Positions 1 through 6,056 of a stretch of 11,794 nucleotides of DNA are shown here, in pieces. The notes beneath the pieces were generated by a model. It saw only the letters and a program-made list of their open reading frames with translations. It made no database searches and was not told where the DNA came from. Numbering within the stretch: the first letter of the stretch is position 1; every line of letters starts with the position of its first letter. The DNA lies in the NCBI GenBank assembly GCA_031288215.1, contig JAITRV010000286.1, positions 1 to 11,794 of the forward strand, written 5' to 3'. This DNA comes from Spirochaetaceae bacterium (GTDB lineage: Bacteria > Spirochaetota > Spirochaetia > Treponematales > Breznakiellaceae). Both the position numbers and the translations under genes were made by a program.

Positions 1-10
1 GAGGTGTGTT

Positions 11-88
11 ATGAGTACAAAGCGTATTTTCGGATGGGTTTTAGCCCTGTTTATCGTGCTTATTCCCGTAAGCTGTGCAATTGAGTAA
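11..88 (+). CDS. Tiny lipopeptide ORF (signal peptide only)
   Basis: A 25-codon ORF preceded by a GAGGTG ribosome-binding-like sequence at 1-6. It encodes a basic start (MSTKR), a hydrophobic stretch and a lipobox-like end, PVSC, followed by only three residues (AIE) before TAA. If translated and processed by lipoprotein signal peptidase, the mature product would be a lipidated tetrapeptide. The stop codon lies 19 bases before the start of the next lipoprotein gene, in a different frame. It may be the surviving signal-peptide end of a truncated lipoprotein paralogue, a genuine micro-lipoprotein, or a leader ORF coupling translation to the next gene. The sequence shows the signal and the stop; the role is not known. 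Confidence 0.4.
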   Translation: MSTKRIFGWVLALFIVLIPVSCAIE

Positions 89-107
89 GATGAAAAAGGA
101 AACGGCT

Positions 108-779
108 ATGAAAAAACTCTTTCTTTTTCTAGGTATAACGGCCATGGTGTTGCTCTCATGTGAAGGCAACAACGCGGGCAACCTAACAAGCCACGGAGCT
201 GCGGAAGACGAATCCGGCTCCGGCAGTGAAGAAGCCAAAAAAGACCTTTTTGACCGGGAGATATTTGATCGCGAACGGCAGTTGTGGCTAAAACAGGATA
301 TTCAGAATTACTCTTTTTACCAAGATTGTACGTTTTCAAACGGTAGTGGTGCTGAAGCTACTGTCCAGTATATAAAAAACGGTGAAACTAAATATTTCAG
401 GCGGCTTGAGTGGTACAATGATTATACTGAAGTCACTGAAACTCATGAAGATGGATCTACTTCCGGATATGGATATGGTACCGGAAGAGGATATAGACCC
501 GGGAAGGACCTCTATACGACAGAAGGAAGAAGGGACATCCTTTTTGCTCCTGCCAGTGAAATGCATAAATGGCTCAGTATATCTATAACCAGTCTTTACG
601 CACAGATTGACGACCTCGCAAAAGAGGGAAAACAGATATATATACGATATGACAACAACTTTCATTACCCAAGCCACCTCACAACGGAAAAAGCGCCTTC
701 TTTCAGTTTGGATATAAGCAAGCTGGTTGTTAATCCGGAAATAGGCGACGAAAGCAACGCAAAAGGCCAATACGAATAG
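108..779 (+). CDS. DUF6174-like lipoprotein
   Basis: This encodes a 223-residue predicted lipoprotein. The ATG at 108 is preferred over the in-frame GTG at 75 and ATG at 90 because AAGGA sits 7 bases upstream and the signal peptide (MKKLFLFLGI...) then has normal length. The lipobox is LLSC with the lipidated Cys at residue 18, followed by an acidic, Ser/Gly-rich tether to about residue 45. The rest resembles the DUF6174 pattern: a Trp and an NYSFY stretch at about 60-71, a SLYAQIDDL segment at about 162-170, then IYIRYD and HYPSHL near 177-191. A Gly/Tyr-rich insert lies near 119-130. The family's function is unknown; the protein should be anchored in a membrane facing the periplasm or cell surface. 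The gene is AT-richer than the genes after it, suggesting different origin or weak expression. The family match is by eye and moderate. Confidence 0.8.
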   Translation: MKKLFLFLGITAMVLLSCEGNNAGNLTSHGAAEDESGSGSEEAKKDLFDREIFDRERQLWLKQDIQNYSFYQDCTFSNGSGAEATVQYIKNGETKYFRRLEWYNDYTEVTETHEDGSTSGYGYGTGRGYRPGKDLYTTEGRRDILFAPASEMHKWLSISITSLYAQIDDLAKEGKQIYIRYDNNFHYPSHLTTEKAPSFSLDISKLVVNPEIGDESNAKGQYE

Positions 780-787
780 TACGGCAC

Positions 788-816
788 AGTCCCTCACCCC
801 TGCGGTAAGGGACTTT
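788..816 (+). terminator. Weak hairpin after the lipoprotein gene
   Basis: A perfect 7-bp stem, AGTCCCT (788-794) with AGGGACT (808-814), is extended inside by ACC/GGT after one mismatch. It begins 9 bases after the lipoprotein stop codon. Only a short T run (814-816) follows, so termination may be inefficient. Its position between the plus-strand lipoprotein gene and the minus-strand ORF at 838 would suit a bidirectional terminator. Confidence 0.45.
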
Positions 817-837
817 ATAAACAAAAAAACACCGGAA

Positions 838-1032
838 CTATAAAAAGCCGCCTTCTTTGTTATCTTTCTCGGAGAGGGGATTTTTTGATATAAGTTTGCC
901 GTATCCCGGATCGGCGTCCAGGAGGCGGGTAAGCCCCTTGTCAACGTCCGCGGCAAGTTTCAGGGGTTTACGCCGGGCCAGGCGCAATGCGCCGTATTGA
1001 CCCCAATCGGAAAAAGCCTTATAGTAAACCAT
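838..1032 (-). CDS. Short ORF of unknown function, possible gene remnant
   Basis: A 64-residue minus-strand ORF starts MVYYKAFSDWGQYG and ends KDNKEGGFL. Its composition is protein-like: mixed hydrophobic and charged residues, with few of the Pro/Arg/Gly runs seen in antisense shadows of GC-rich genes. I do not recognise a family. No clear ribosome binding site precedes the ATG. The reading frame stays open upstream into the antisense of the M55 gene, but that part looks like shadow sequence. The promoter of the M55 gene (997-1025) lies inside its first 12 codons. The simplest view is the 3' remnant of an older gene whose 5' part was replaced, with its sequence reused as a promoter. A small intact gene is the alternative. 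Confidence 0.35.
   Translation of the reverse strand: MVYYKAFSDWGQYGALRLARRKPLKLAADVDKGLTRLLDADPGYGKLISKNPLSEKDNKEGGFL
997..1025 (+). promoter_or_regulatory. Sigma-70 type promoter for the M55 peptidase gene
   Basis: TTGACC (997-1002) and TATAGT (1020-1025) each match 5 of 6 consensus bases and are separated by exactly 17 bases. Transcription would start near 1032, giving a leader of about 34 bases that contains the AGGGGAG ribosome binding site before the ATG at 1066. Confidence 0.6.
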
Positions 1033-1065
1033 ACGAAGAAGTCCGGAACAAGGGGAGTGCGGCAT

Positions 1066-1908
1066 ATGAAGCTGTTTATTTCGGTGGATATGGAAGGCAT
1101 GGCGGGAATAACCAACAATGTTCAGGAAAGCGATGACCGGGTGTTGTTCCGTAACGCCCTGCATACCCAGTTGGAATGGATCTTTGAGGGAATCCGGACC
1201 AGCAGCCGGGATACGGAGCTCACGGAAATCACCGTCGCCGATTCCCATGGAGAGGGGACCAATCTGCTTTTTGAACGGATCAGCGCCATGGATCGCCGGG
1301 CAAGCCTGGTCAGCGGTTCCCCCCGGCGGCAATTTATGACGGCCGGGTTGGACGACACCTACGATCTGGCTTTTTTTGCCGGATACCATGCCGGAGCAGG
1401 CCATACGCCGGCCTGCATGGACCATTCCTATTACGGCAAAGTGGTCAGCGAACTGCGGATCAATGGCCGGGTCATGAACGAAGCCACCGCCAATGCCGCC
1501 CGGGCCGGCGAATTGGGGGTGCCCCTGGCCCTGGCCATCGGGGACAGCGGCCTGTATGATCAGCTCATCGGGAACCGGTGGATGCCCTGGGTGGAAGTGG
1601 TGGTTACCAAATACGCCCTTTCCTGCCGGGCGGTTAAATACCGGCCCTGGGAGGACATCAAACAGGAAACCATAACCAAGGTCCGCCGGGTGTTGGACAA
1701 AGAAAGCGGGACCATACCCCTCTACCGGCTGGATACCCCCTGTACCCTCTCCATCACCTTTCACCGTTCCCTGATGGCTGATATGGCCGCCCATATCCCC
1801 GGTTCCATTCGGGATGATGCCCGGACGGTTTCCGTCCGCTGCAAAGATATGGAAGAAACCCTGTGCGGCATTTCCGCGTGTACCGCCCTGGCCGCGACGG
1901 TAGCTTAG
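1066..1908 (+). CDS. M55 family D-aminopeptidase (DppA-like)
   Basis: A 280-residue protein resembling DppA, a zinc-dependent D-aminopeptidase that releases N-terminal D-amino acids from peptides such as D-Ala-D-Ala; Bacillus DppA is close to 274 residues. The N-terminus, MKLFISVDMEGMAGI, is the family signature and carries metal ligands D8 and E10. Further metal-ligand positions are H61 (ADSHGEG) and H108 (GYHAG). H120 in MDHSYYG occupies the catalytic His position, and the glutamate of the MNEAT segment (E139) is also conserved in place. There is no signal peptide, so it acts in the cytosol, plausibly recycling muropeptide or scavenged peptides. AGGGGAG 9 bases upstream fixes the start at 1066. 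It is a single gene behind its own promoter; dpp transport genes are absent here. The exact substrate is not readable from sequence. Confidence 0.92.
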   Translation: MKLFISVDMEGMAGITNNVQESDDRVLFRNALHTQLEWIFEGIRTSSRDTELTEITVADSHGEGTNLLFERISAMDRRASLVSGSPRRQFMTAGLDDTYDLAFFAGYHAGAGHTPACMDHSYYGKVVSELRINGRVMNEATANAARAGELGVPLALAIGDSGLYDQLIGNRWMPWVEVVVTKYALSCRAVKYRPWEDIKQETITKVRRVLDKESGTIPLYRLDTPCTLSITFHRSLMADMAAHIPGSIRDDARTVSVRCKDMEETLCGISACTALAATVA

Positions 1909-2031
1909 GAGCCGCTAGAAGCCTGTTGCGCTTTTCCCCCCTGGGGATCGATGAAAACACCACTATAAAGTAATATAACGGCGCAAACGGCGTATTGTGT
2001 TTTTTCTTCATTTTCCTCGGTGGGTCAGGTT

Positions 2032-2565
2032 TTACCCGGTGGCCCGGGCATCCGGGGCCTCGCTGAAGACGCAGCCGCAATATTTCTGCATATAGAGGCC
2101 CAGGGAGCGGGCCTTCTGCTGTCCGGGGCGGAACAGGGGCCGGAAATCCCGGTAGAGGAAGCCCAGGCCGTACTGTTCCCCCAGGGCGGTTCCCAGTTCC
2201 CGGATGAGGCCGTGGTTCTGGTAGGGGCTGATGAGGAGGGTGGTGCTGAAGTGGGAAAAGCCCTGTTCCGCGCCGTACCGGGCCGCCGCTTCCAGGCGGG
2301 TCCGGTAGCAGTAGGGGCAGCGCTTTTCGAAGTCGGGGTATACCCCCCGGATAAAGGAGTGCAGGCCGTATTCGTCCTCCATGACCAGGTCCAGGCGCTC
2401 ATCCGCGGCAAAGCGGACCAGGGCGTCCCGGCGGTTCCGGTACTCGGAAAAGGGGTGGATATTGGGGTTAAACCAATACAAGACCGGCGAGATGCCCTCC
2501 TCCCGGAGGCTTTCCACGCAGGATACCGAGCAGGGGGCGCAGCAACTGTGGAGTAATACCTTCAT
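2032..2565 (-). CDS. queH: Epoxyqueuosine reductase QueH
   Basis: A 177-residue cytosolic enzyme of the DUF208/QueH family, which reduces epoxyqueuosine to queuosine at wobble position 34 of tRNAs with GUN anticodons, replacing the unrelated QueG. Diagnostic cysteines are all present: the N-terminal LLHSCCAPC motif (C8, C9, C12), CPYC (C83, C86) followed by YRTRLEAAA, and CGC (C163, C165) near the C-terminus. These are thought to hold the iron-sulfur cluster and an adjacent metal. The start MKVLLH matches family N-termini. No Shine-Dalgarno sequence lies at normal spacing, and a TATACT box ends only 6 bases before the ATG, so the mRNA may be leaderless. An in-frame ATG 18 bases upstream (MAYTGYMKV) is less likely. 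The gene converges with the M55 gene across a 123-base gap and diverges from the symporter. Confidence 0.93.
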   Translation of the reverse strand: MKVLLHSCCAPCSVSCVESLREEGISPVLYWFNPNIHPFSEYRNRRDALVRFAADERLDLVMEDEYGLHSFIRGVYPDFEKRCPYCYRTRLEAAARYGAEQGFSHFSTTLLISPYQNHGLIRELGTALGEQYGLGFLYRDFRPLFRPGQQKARSLGLYMQKYCGCVFSEAPDARATG

Positions 2566-2571
2566 ATATCC

Positions 2572-2600
2572 AGTATAAGCCATTCTCCCGGCATTGACGA
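2572..2600 (-). promoter_or_regulatory. Promoter of queH, possibly leaderless
   Basis: On the minus strand, TCGTCA (2600-2595, 4 of 6 to consensus) and TATACT (2577-2572, 5 of 6) are 17 bases apart. A start site 7 bases after the -10 box falls on base 2565, the A of the queH ATG. The -35 box overlaps the -35 box of the divergent symporter promoter. Confidence 0.45.
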
Positions 2601-2622
2601 GGGGGGGTGCATCGGCTATGCT
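2594..2622 (+). promoter_or_regulatory. Promoter of the symporter gene, possibly leaderless
   Basis: TTGACG (2594-2599, 5 of 6) and TATGCT (2617-2622, 4 of 6) are separated by exactly 17 bases. The -10 box overlaps the candidate ATG at 2618. A start site 7 to 8 bases downstream would fall at 2629-2630, on the next in-frame ATG (2630). Confidence 0.4.
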
Positions 2623-3862
2623 CTTATTCATGAAGGTTTGGATTAAACTATTAATCGGCTCTATCCTGGGGGTGAGCCTGGGCTTCTTCCTGCCCGCCGG
2701 CAATCAATACCTGACGGGCGTTTTTGCCTGGCTTGAAATCCTGGCTATCCGGATAGGGCGCTATGCCCTGGCGCCGATGCTGATTTTTTCCCTGACCATC
2801 GCCATATACGAGTTGCGGCAGGACGGCTTGTTTTGGCGGCTCATCTTCCGATCCTTCCTGGCGGCCCTGGGGATCGGCCTCCTGGTCATCACCGCGGGGA
2901 TCACCATCACCATGATCTTTCCCCCCGCCCGGATTCCGATTCTGGTGGAAGAACAGGTCGAAGCGGTGTCCCTTTCCATCTCCGAAGTCCTCATGGAGAT
3001 TTTTCCTTCCAATATGTTCTCCGCCCTGGTCACGGAGGGGACTTTTCTGCTCCCCATCGGGGTCTTCGCCTTCTTCTTTGCCATGGGGCTTTCCTATGAC
3101 CGGAACTACACCAAATCCGTCATGGCCCTGGCGGACTCCCTGTCCCGGATCTTTTACCATGTCGCCTCCTTTTTTTCGGAGATCCTGGGCTTTATCCTCA
3201 TCGTCCTCAGCGCTTCCTGGGCCATCCGGTTCAACGAGGCGCTGGAAACCGGGATATTTCGGGACCTGATCATCCTCCTGGGGATTTTTAGCCTGATCCT
3301 GGGCTTCGTGATCCTCCCCCTCTTCCTCCTGTTCCTCAAGCCCAAAATCAATCCCTGGGCGGTGCTCTACGGCTCCCTAGGGCCCGCCCTGGCGGCCTTC
3401 TTCTCCGGGGATATAAACTTCACCCTGCCGGTGGTGCTGCGGCACGCCAAGGAAAACCTGGGGGCCCGCCGGCGGTCCAACACCGTGACGGCGGCCTTTT
3501 TTTCCATCTTCGGCCGTTCCGGAAGCGCCATGGTGGCCGCCGTGGCCTTCATCGTGATCATCAAATCCTACTCCAGCCTGGAGATCAGCATGACCGAGGT
3601 CCTGTCCATCGGGCTCCGGGCGCTGATCATCTCCTTTGCCCTGGTGCAGCATCCCGGGGACGGGGCCTATACCGCCCTGGCCCTGCTGTCCCTGGGGTAC
3701 GGCGGGGTCTTTAAGGCGGGCTACCTGATCCTCAAACCCCTGGCCTTCTACCTTATCGCCGTGGGAACCTTCCTGGACGTGATGATCATGTCCCTTTCCG
3801 CCTATGTCCTGGCCCGGATAAGCGGTTTTCAGGAAGAAAAAAGCCTCCGCCACTTCATCTAG
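2618..3862 (+). CDS. Divergent dicarboxylate/amino-acid:cation symporter (DAACS fold)
   Basis: A 414-residue, very hydrophobic inner-membrane protein with the layout of the sodium:dicarboxylate symporter family (GltP/GltPh type). The C-terminal half follows the family order: a hairpin-1 region ending in the conserved TLP (269-271), an unwound TM7-like segment, an HP2-like PGDGAY (346-351) and a TM8-like LDVMIMSLSAYV (386-397). Key motifs are changed: the serine-rich SSS loop reads FSGDINFTLP, NMDGT reads GRSGS (299-303), and the TM8 Asp/Arg/Asn pattern that binds amino-acid substrate is not preserved. Uptake of a carboxylate or amino acid is thus only a fold-level inference. The start could be ATG 2618, weakly supported by a G-rich tract 11 bases upstream, or ATG 2630 if the mRNA is leaderless. 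The gene is monocistronic and divergent from queH. Confidence 0.85.
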   Translation: MLLFMKVWIKLLIGSILGVSLGFFLPAGNQYLTGVFAWLEILAIRIGRYALAPMLIFSLTIAIYELRQDGLFWRLIFRSFLAALGIGLLVITAGITITMIFPPARIPILVEEQVEAVSLSISEVLMEIFPSNMFSALVTEGTFLLPIGVFAFFFAMGLSYDRNYTKSVMALADSLSRIFYHVASFFSEILGFILIVLSASWAIRFNEALETGIFRDLIILLGIFSLILGFVILPLFLLFLKPKINPWAVLYGSLGPALAAFFSGDINFTLPVVLRHAKENLGARRRSNTVTAAFFSIFGRSGSAMVAAVAFIVIIKSYSSLEISMTEVLSIGLRALIISFALVQHPGDGAYTALALLSLGYGGVFKAGYLILKPLAFYLIAVGTFLDVMIMSLSAYVLARISGFQEEKSLRHFI

Positions 3863-4092
3863 GAGCCGGTAACCGCAAAGGCATATGGCCGAATAAGTTT
3901 TTAACCCCGTTGCGGTACGGACCACCCGGACCAACAGGGACAAGACACGGACAAACCCATGAATTGCAACTGAAACGGCGGATCATCGGCCCGGCGTGAG
4001 GGCGCGGACCCAGGTCCGGCGTGGTTATGTATCATTGTTTTCAGTATTTACCGCCTGTAATGCAGTTTTTTTTTAATTTGAGTATTCCCTTA
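3863..4092. other. Intergenic region without recognised gene
   Basis: No credible ORF, tRNA or terminator was found here. Visible elements are a 6-bp hairpin CGGACC/GGTCCG (4005-4018), several scattered GGAC words between 3918 and 3955, and a run of nine T (4066-4074) not directly preceded by a stable stem. The symporter gene therefore has no obvious intrinsic terminator. The base composition becomes AT-rich from about 4020 towards the promoter at 4093. Confidence 0.6.
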
Positions 4093-4121
4093 TTGAATTC
4101 TTATGATGATTGGACTATAGT
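4093..4121 (+). promoter_or_regulatory. Sigma-70 type promoter upstream of the envelope protein gene
   Basis: TTGAAT (4093-4098, 4 of 6) and TATAGT (4116-4121, 5 of 6) are separated by 17 bases in an AT-rich stretch. Transcription from about 4128 would give an unusually long leader of about 225 bases before the ATG at 4354, containing the structured element at 4142-4241. Confidence 0.55.
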
Positions 4122-4141
4122 TATGATACGAATACCTGAAT

Positions 4142-4241
4142 CGGGGCGGTTTCAGGCCGGTCGTTTGGCTGCTTTTTGGGGGGAGTAATTCCAGGCCGGA
4201 ATGAGATAAACCGGTTCCGGCCTGATACGGAAGGCCGCCCG
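4142..4241 (+). promoter_or_regulatory. Leader element with two competing hairpins
   Basis: The word CAGGCCGG occurs twice (4153-4160 and 4192-4199) and its complement once (4217-4224). Copy 2 forms a perfect 10-bp stem, CAGGCCGGAA (4192-4201) with TTCCGGCCTG (4215-4224), around a 13-base loop. Copy 1 can instead form a perfect 9-bp stem, TCAGGCCGG (4152-4160) with CCGGCCTGA (4217-4225). The two are mutually exclusive. An outer stem with one bulge, CGGGGCGG (4142-4149) with CCGCCCG (4235-4241), would close the element. This resembles an attenuator or riboswitch-like leader, but no known class is recognised and no T-run terminator follows it. Confidence 0.4.
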
Positions 4242-4353
4242 TGATTTGAATAATGAAAGGGTGTTTAAAGTCCGGAGTGTTCAGAACAGCGGGGAGCCCG
4301 TCCAGCGGCAAATGGCGTAATCCATGTCAGGCACCCTAATAAAGGATGTTTTC

Positions 4354-5514
4354 ATGATCAAACCGGCATATTTTATATGTCTTTTGCTGTTTCCGGCGGG
4401 GATAGGGTTATCCGCTCAAACGCCGCCCGCCGAAGCGCCACCCCTGCCGGACAAAACGGTGGCGCTCGTAGCCTTTGCGGGGGATGATTCGGATATGAGC
4501 GGCCAGTTTCAGGAGCGGGTTACCGGGGAAATAGCCGGTAAGGGGGGATTCCGTACCCAGATGGTCGAGGCTATTCCCGGTTTAGCCCCGGACTATCCCC
4601 CCGATGCCGTTCACCTGGGCGGGGCGGACTACTCCTTAACCGGCGAATATTACGTCGACATGGACAGTGTGCAGCATTTTCAGCTCTGGATGTGGACCAA
4701 TGAGGGGGTTTTGGTATATACCGATGAGATGATTTTTGAAGACCAGGAAGAAGTGGACGCCTATCTGCCGCCCCTGGTAGCCTGGATACTTTCCAAAATA
4801 CCGCAAGAGCTTGTCGTTGAGGCCGAACCGGTTGTTGAGATCGAACCGGTGGAGGAACCGGTCGTCGTCGAGGAACCGGAGGAAGAAGAACCGCCGCCGC
4901 CGCCGCCCAACCGGCTCTTTATGGGGAGCCTGAAACTGGGGCTTCGGGCCGGGGCTTCCTATATCGCCTATATACGCCACTATACCTCCGCCGAGGGCTA
5001 TGAAGGGGAGCAAGTCCGCGGATTCAGCGGTGAAGGCGCCCTGTCGCTGGAGTTCCGCATCTTCCGGTTTCTGAGCCTACAGACGGAGGCGGTTTTTAAC
5101 GCCGACGTGTTTCAGGGGATAAAACCGGATTCCCAGGGATCGCGCAACCTCGCGGATCGCCATATGGCCATATCCCTGCTGTTTCCCCTGCTGATAAAGA
5201 TGCCCCTGGAGATGGACACCTTTACCATTTCCCCCTATGGCGGCGCCTATTTCTCGATGCCCGTCCGCCGTATGCCGTTGCGTTTCGGTACTTCAGGTGA
5301 TAATGCTTATACCTACCACATCGAGTCCACCCCCGGCCTGATGATGGGGGCGGATGTGGGGTTTCTCCTGGGGGAGGGGGAACTCTTCGTGGATCTGCGC
5401 TTCGGCAGGGACCTGGGCGTGGCGCTGGTTGAAAACGAAACACGGCTGCGGTATTCCCGAACCAAAATCTGGCTCTCCCTGGGGTATCGAATTACCCTGT
5501 GGCAGCGGCAGTAG
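4354..5514 (+). CDS. Exported protein: periplasmic domain, Pro/Glu linker, outer-membrane barrel
   Basis: A 386-residue exported protein of unknown function. The ATG at 4354 is preferred over that at 4324 because AAAGGA lies 7 bases upstream and it opens a standard signal peptide (MIKPAYFICLLLFPAGIG) with cleavage probable after LSA, residue 21. Residues 34-148 form a mixed alpha/beta domain (TVALVAFAGDD, a DYSLTGEYY core strand, YLPPLVAWILSKIP) that recalls the CsgG/TolB-N type fold seen in spirochaete envelope proteins. Residues about 150-187 are a low-complexity linker of Val/Glu/Pro repeats ending in six prolines. From 188 to the end, alternating aromatic and polar strands (GSLKLGLRAGASYIAYI, ISPYGGAYF, GELFVDLRFG, KIWLSLGYRITLW) look like an 8-to-10-strand outer-membrane beta-barrel. 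The linker could span periplasm or peptidoglycan. A structured leader precedes the gene. Confidence 0.75.
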   Translation: MIKPAYFICLLLFPAGIGLSAQTPPAEAPPLPDKTVALVAFAGDDSDMSGQFQERVTGEIAGKGGFRTQMVEAIPGLAPDYPPDAVHLGGADYSLTGEYYVDMDSVQHFQLWMWTNEGVLVYTDEMIFEDQEEVDAYLPPLVAWILSKIPQELVVEAEPVVEIEPVEEPVVVEEPEEEEPPPPPPNRLFMGSLKLGLRAGASYIAYIRHYTSAEGYEGEQVRGFSGEGALSLEFRIFRFLSLQTEAVFNADVFQGIKPDSQGSRNLADRHMAISLLFPLLIKMPLEMDTFTISPYGGAYFSMPVRRMPLRFGTSGDNAYTYHIESTPGLMMGADVGFLLGEGELFVDLRFGRDLGVALVENETRLRYSRTKIWLSLGYRITLWQRQ

Positions 5515-5518
5515 CGGC

Positions 5519-5556
5519 CTCAGCGGCGCGGGGCGTGAAAACGCCGTGCGTCTGAG
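5519..5556. terminator. Bidirectional hairpin between convergent genes
   Basis: The 46-base gap between two convergent genes is almost filled by one hairpin. Its apex is GGCGT (5532-5536) with ACGCC (5541-5545) around a GAAA tetraloop. A mismatch-containing GC stem continues the helix and CTCAG (5519-5523) pairs with CTGAG (5552-5556) at the base. It lacks a T tract on either strand, so it may act as a weak terminator or as a 3' end stabiliser. Confidence 0.5.
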
Positions 5557-5560
5557 CAGC

Positions 5561-6031
5561 CTATTCCCACGCGCGCTCCGCCTCGGCGATGGCCCGGAGG
5601 ATCTCCTCCGCGGGGGCCCGTTTCTTCAGGAGGCGGCGGAACGGTTCCTGCTGGCAGAGGAAGTTAATCCCCGAGAGGGTGTGGAGGTGGAGCCGGGCCG
5701 AGGCGGAGATGATGAGCAGCGCCGTATGCACCGGTTCCCCGTCGGGGGCGTCCCAGGGCACCGGCCGCCGGAGAAAGGCCGTCACCACCCGCTGTTCCCC
5801 CGGGTCCTCTATCAGGGGGGTCCGGGGGTGGGGCAGGGCTATCCCCCGGCCCACGGCGGTGGACACCAGGGTTTCCCGTTCCAGCACCGCCTCCAACAGC
5901 CGATCCCGGTCCAGGCCGCTCACCGCCGGACCGGATTGGATCAGATTGCGGAGCAGATCCCGGCTCTTATCCCCGGGGACGTTGTAGAGGAAGCCCCCCC
6001 GTTGAAATAGCTGCAAAAGTCCTTTGTTCAT
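5561..6031 (-). CDS. PTS EIIA domain protein, fructose/nitrogen (PtsN-like) type
   Basis: A 156-residue cytosolic protein that is a single EIIA domain of the mannitol/fructose/Ntr family. The phosphoacceptor is H68 in the GIALPHPR motif, preceded by the family pattern LLEAVLERETLVSTAVGRG. A C-terminal HLHTLSGINFLCQQE stretch matches the conserved helix region. No EIIB or EIIC genes are nearby, which favours a regulatory PtsN-like role (phosphorylated by HPr/NPr, acting by protein contact) over sugar uptake. The gene starts 25 bases after the stop of the 673-residue protein gene, with a weak GAGAAG ribosome binding site, so the two are likely co-transcribed and perhaps functionally linked. A sugar-specific EIIA working with a remote permease cannot be excluded. 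Confidence 0.88.
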   Translation of the reverse strand: MNKGLLQLFQRGGFLYNVPGDKSRDLLRNLIQSGPAVSGLDRDRLLEAVLERETLVSTAVGRGIALPHPRTPLIEDPGEQRVVTAFLRRPVPWDAPDGEPVHTALLIISASARLHLHTLSGINFLCQQEPFRRLLKKRAPAEEILRAIAEAERAWE

Positions 6032-6056
6032 ATCGTTTCTTCTCGTGGACCGCCTT

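Noticed and set aside
1909..2031. Possible terminator between the convergent M55 and queH genes
   Set aside because: A T6 run (1999-2004) exists and AAAACAC/GTGTTTT can pair, but only around a loop of about 40 bases; no compact stem adjoins the T run.
2020..2556. Plus-strand open frame opposite queH
   Set aside because: Its composition is Gly/Ala/Val-rich shadow sequence; the minus strand carries all QueH cysteine motifs.
3377..3943. Minus-strand open frame opposite the symporter and reaching the intergenic region
   Set aside because: Gly/Gln/Asp/His-rich antisense shadow with no ribosome binding site or family signal.
4090..4311. 73-codon minus-strand ORF in the intergenic region
   Set aside because: No ribosome binding site, no recognisable family, and it overlaps the promoter and symmetrical leader element, which explain the sequence better.
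3863..4323. tRNA or known small RNA in the long intergenic gap
   Set aside because: No cloverleaf, tmRNA, SRP or RNase P signatures were seen; only the hairpins described at 4005-4018 and 4142-4241.
5354..6010. Plus-strand open frame across the envelope gene end and opposite the EIIA gene
   Set aside because: It is out of frame with the real envelope gene and antisense to a clear EIIA domain; Gly/Arg/Pro-rich composition.
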